Shown here one piece after another: positions 5,924 through 6,795 of a stretch of 6,795 bases of DNA; positions within the stretch are counted from its first letter, which is position 1, and each line of letters opens with the position of its first letter. The translations under genes and the position numbers were made by a program. The notes beneath the pieces are model-generated. The model saw only the letters and a list, made by a program, of their open reading frames with translations, ran no database searches and had not been told where the DNA came from. This stretch comes from Lachnospiraceae bacterium (lineage in GTDB: Bacteria > Bacillota > Clostridia > Lachnospirales > Lachnospiraceae), in the NCBI GenBank assembly GCA_900763175.1, contig CAAFJI010000162.1, forward strand, positions 1 to 6,795, given 5' to 3'.

Positions 5924-5968
5924 TTCAGCCATGCATGGGCTTGTACTGCAAGATTTTGCATGGCTGAA
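5924..5968 (-). promoter_or_regulatory. 12-bp-stem hairpin between pduL and pduN
   Basis: TTCAGCCATGCA (5924-5935) is the exact reverse complement of TGCATGGCTGAA (5957-5968), with a 21-nt loop in which CTTG and CAAG can form an inner stem. It starts 8 nt after the pduL stop on the minus strand and has no terminal U-run, so it is not a standard terminator. An intercistronic processing, mRNA-stability or partial-attenuation element is likely. Confidence 0.65.
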
Positions 5969-5975
5969 GATTTCA

Positions 5976-6620
5976 TTATTTAATGATTGTAACTGTATTG
6001 CCTGTGGCAATTTTTGCTGCATTTGCTTCATCTGTATCAATATGCATTTCCAGTGTAAAGCTGTCGTCTACACGGATCTTTACATGATTGAAAATAGTTC
6101 CTCTCTCATTGTCTGCCTTGACAGAAACTATATCGCCGTCCTTTACTCCGGCTGCCTGTGCATCCTTTGGGGACATATGGATGTGGCGCATTGCTACGAT
6201 ACATCCCTCTTTCAGATAAATCGCACCTTTCGGTCCAACAATAGCGATAGGAGCACTTCCCTTAACATCACCAGATTCACGTACCGGCACTTTCATACCA
6301 AGCTTAATGGCGTCTGTAGCTGATACTTCGACCTGTGAAGCCTTACGGACCGGTCCGAGAATACGTACATTCTCAATGGCACGAAGCTTCAGTCCAACAA
6401 TGGTAACCGTCTCATTGGATGCAAACTGTCCACCCATCAGCTCTTTTTTCTTGGTAAGCTGATATCCTGGTCCGAATAAAGCCTCCACATGTTCCTGTGT
6501 CAGGTGGATATGTCTTGCGGAAACTCCGATAGGCACCATAAAGCCGCCATCTTTTTCTTCTTTTTTATTAAGAGCGTCCAGCACCATTCTGGTGATTAAC
6601 TCAACATTATTCGTTTCCAA
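5976..6620 (-). CDS. pduL: PduL-type phosphate propanoyltransferase
   Basis: 214 residues with two PTAC domains. PduL transfers the acyl group of propanoyl-CoA to phosphate, recycling CoA inside the compartment and giving propanoyl-phosphate for ATP synthesis. Zn-site histidines are visible: H37 and H39 in SARHIHL, H146 and H148 in MRHIHMS, and H193 in EMHID. GPVRKASQVEVS at 89-100 holds the phosphate-binding arginine (R92). Residues 1-20 (ELITRMVLDALNKK near 7-20) look like the amphipathic encapsulation peptide that BMC-associated PduLs carry, so this is the lumenal form. The start is a TTG at 6620 with only a weak SD. The only nearby ATG (6587) would remove half of the peptide, and an in-frame TAG at 6639-6641 prevents a longer start with ATG. 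It follows a hairpin and repeat copy B, so its promoter or upstream operon partner lies to the right. Confidence 0.93.
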   Translation of the reverse strand: METNNVELITRMVLDALNKKEEKDGGFMVPIGVSARHIHLTQEHVEALFGPGYQLTKKKELMGGQFASNETVTIVGLKLRAIENVRILGPVRKASQVEVSATDAIKLGMKVPVRESGDVKGSAPIAIVGPKGAIYLKEGCIVAMRHIHMSPKDAQAAGVKDGDIVSVKADNERGTIFNHVKIRVDDSFTLEMHIDTDEANAAKIATGNTVTIIK

Positions 6621-6649
6621 ACGTACACCCGCTTTCTTCTAGCTAATAT

Positions 6650-6686
6650 CTGCACAGGTGGGCAATACTCTCACCCATCTGTGCAG
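6650..6686. promoter_or_regulatory. 13-bp-stem hairpin upstream of pduL
   Basis: CTGCACAGGTGGG (6650-6662) pairs with CCCATCTGTGCAG (6674-6686) around an 11-nt loop. On the minus-strand transcript it is an 8+4 bp stem with one A-C mismatch; on the + strand the same position is a G-U pair. It ends 29 nt before the pduL TTG and no U-run follows. It could be the 3' end structure of the upstream unit, a leader element of pduL, or part of the repeat element. Confidence 0.5.
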
Positions 6687-6695
6687 CTCCGGAGT

Positions 6696-6792
6696 CTGTT
6701 AAAAAAATCATTCCGGCAATCCGAACGCCCCATTTTGCGGAATCTTCATCCCACAAACTGTGAAGCACATCTTGCAGAAAACATTTTCCAAA
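6696..6792 (-). repeat. Dispersed intergenic repeat, copy B (short form, may continue past the edge)
   Basis: Reverse-orientation partner of 1436-1584. Blocks 6751-6792, 6728-6750 and 6696-6727 match copy A in order, with 40/42 identity in the first block and 25/32 in the last. Copy B lacks about 50 bases found in copy A. It lies upstream of pduL on the operon strand and close to the window edge, so its outer end is not visible. Confidence 0.72.
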
Positions 6793-6795
6793 CAT

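Larger units (their letters stand above)
6643..6795 (-). other. Open frame running in from the window edge, largely repeat-derived
   Basis: On the minus strand a frame is open from base 6795 (an ATG at the very edge) to TAG at 6643-6645, 50 residues starting MFGKCFLQDVL and ending IAHLCRY. Most of it is translated repeat copy B and resembles no protein family I recognise. Copy A at 1436-1584 does not keep the frame. It may be the repeat-altered 3' end of an upstream gene or not coding at all. Confidence 0.25.

Noticed and set aside
5900..5975. Cobalamin riboswitch or other known riboswitch near the pdu genes
   Set aside because: The gap is only 76 nt and contains a simple hairpin; no B12-box-like sequence is visible here or in the other gaps.

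Overview
The window looks like part of a bacterial microcompartment (BMC) locus of the propanediol-utilisation (Pdu) type from a low-to-moderate GC Firmicute. A gut Lachnospiraceae-like Clostridia (Blautia, Ruminococcus gnavus, Dorea relatives) is my best guess. The reasons are gene content, AT-rich codon use, good AGGAGG-type ribosome sites and the style of the proteins. The genus cannot be fixed from the sequence alone.

Layout: at the left edge the 3' part of a small heavy-metal-binding (HMA) protein runs on the + strand. It converges on the BMC genes, and a strong 13-bp-stem bidirectional terminator (245-281) separates the two. Everything else is on the minus strand, read from right to left: pduL (phosphate propanoyltransferase), pduN (pentameric shell vertex protein), pduS (RnfC-like flavin/Fe-S electron carrier), pduT (tandem-BMC-domain shell protein with the Fe-S cysteine), a DeoR-family regulator, pduQ (Fe-dependent alcohol dehydrogenase) and a PduO-like two-domain protein (adenosyltransferase-like plus GlcG/HbpS-like). 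pduN-pduS-pduT are packed within 4-16 nt and surely co-transcribed. A structured 156-nt gap separates pduT from deoR, so deoR-pduQ-pduO may be a second transcription unit.

How the genes work together: an aldehyde (probably propionaldehyde) made inside the shell by a dehydratase outside this window would be split two ways. PduQ reduces part of it to an alcohol and regenerates NAD+. An aldehyde dehydrogenase outside the window would make the acyl-CoA that PduL turns into acyl-phosphate, regenerating CoA. PduN closes the shell vertices. PduT and PduS form a likely redox path through the shell. The signature dehydratase, aldehyde dehydrogenase and BMC-H hexamers are not here and should lie to the right, upstream in the operon.

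The most interesting points are these. (1) The adenosyltransferase-like half of the PduO-like protein keeps its ATP-side residues but has lost the corrinoid-side Phe and its LPGG neighbourhood, which fits a B12-independent (glycyl-radical) compartment. (2) A diverged dispersed repeat occurs twice in inverted orientation, at 1436-1584 and 6696-6792, bracketing the six genes from pduL to pduQ. (3) Several intergenic palindromes or hairpins (2762-2780, 3643-3736, 5924-5968, 6650-6686) sit exactly at gene boundaries. No tRNA, rRNA, CRISPR, riboswitch or transposase was recognised.
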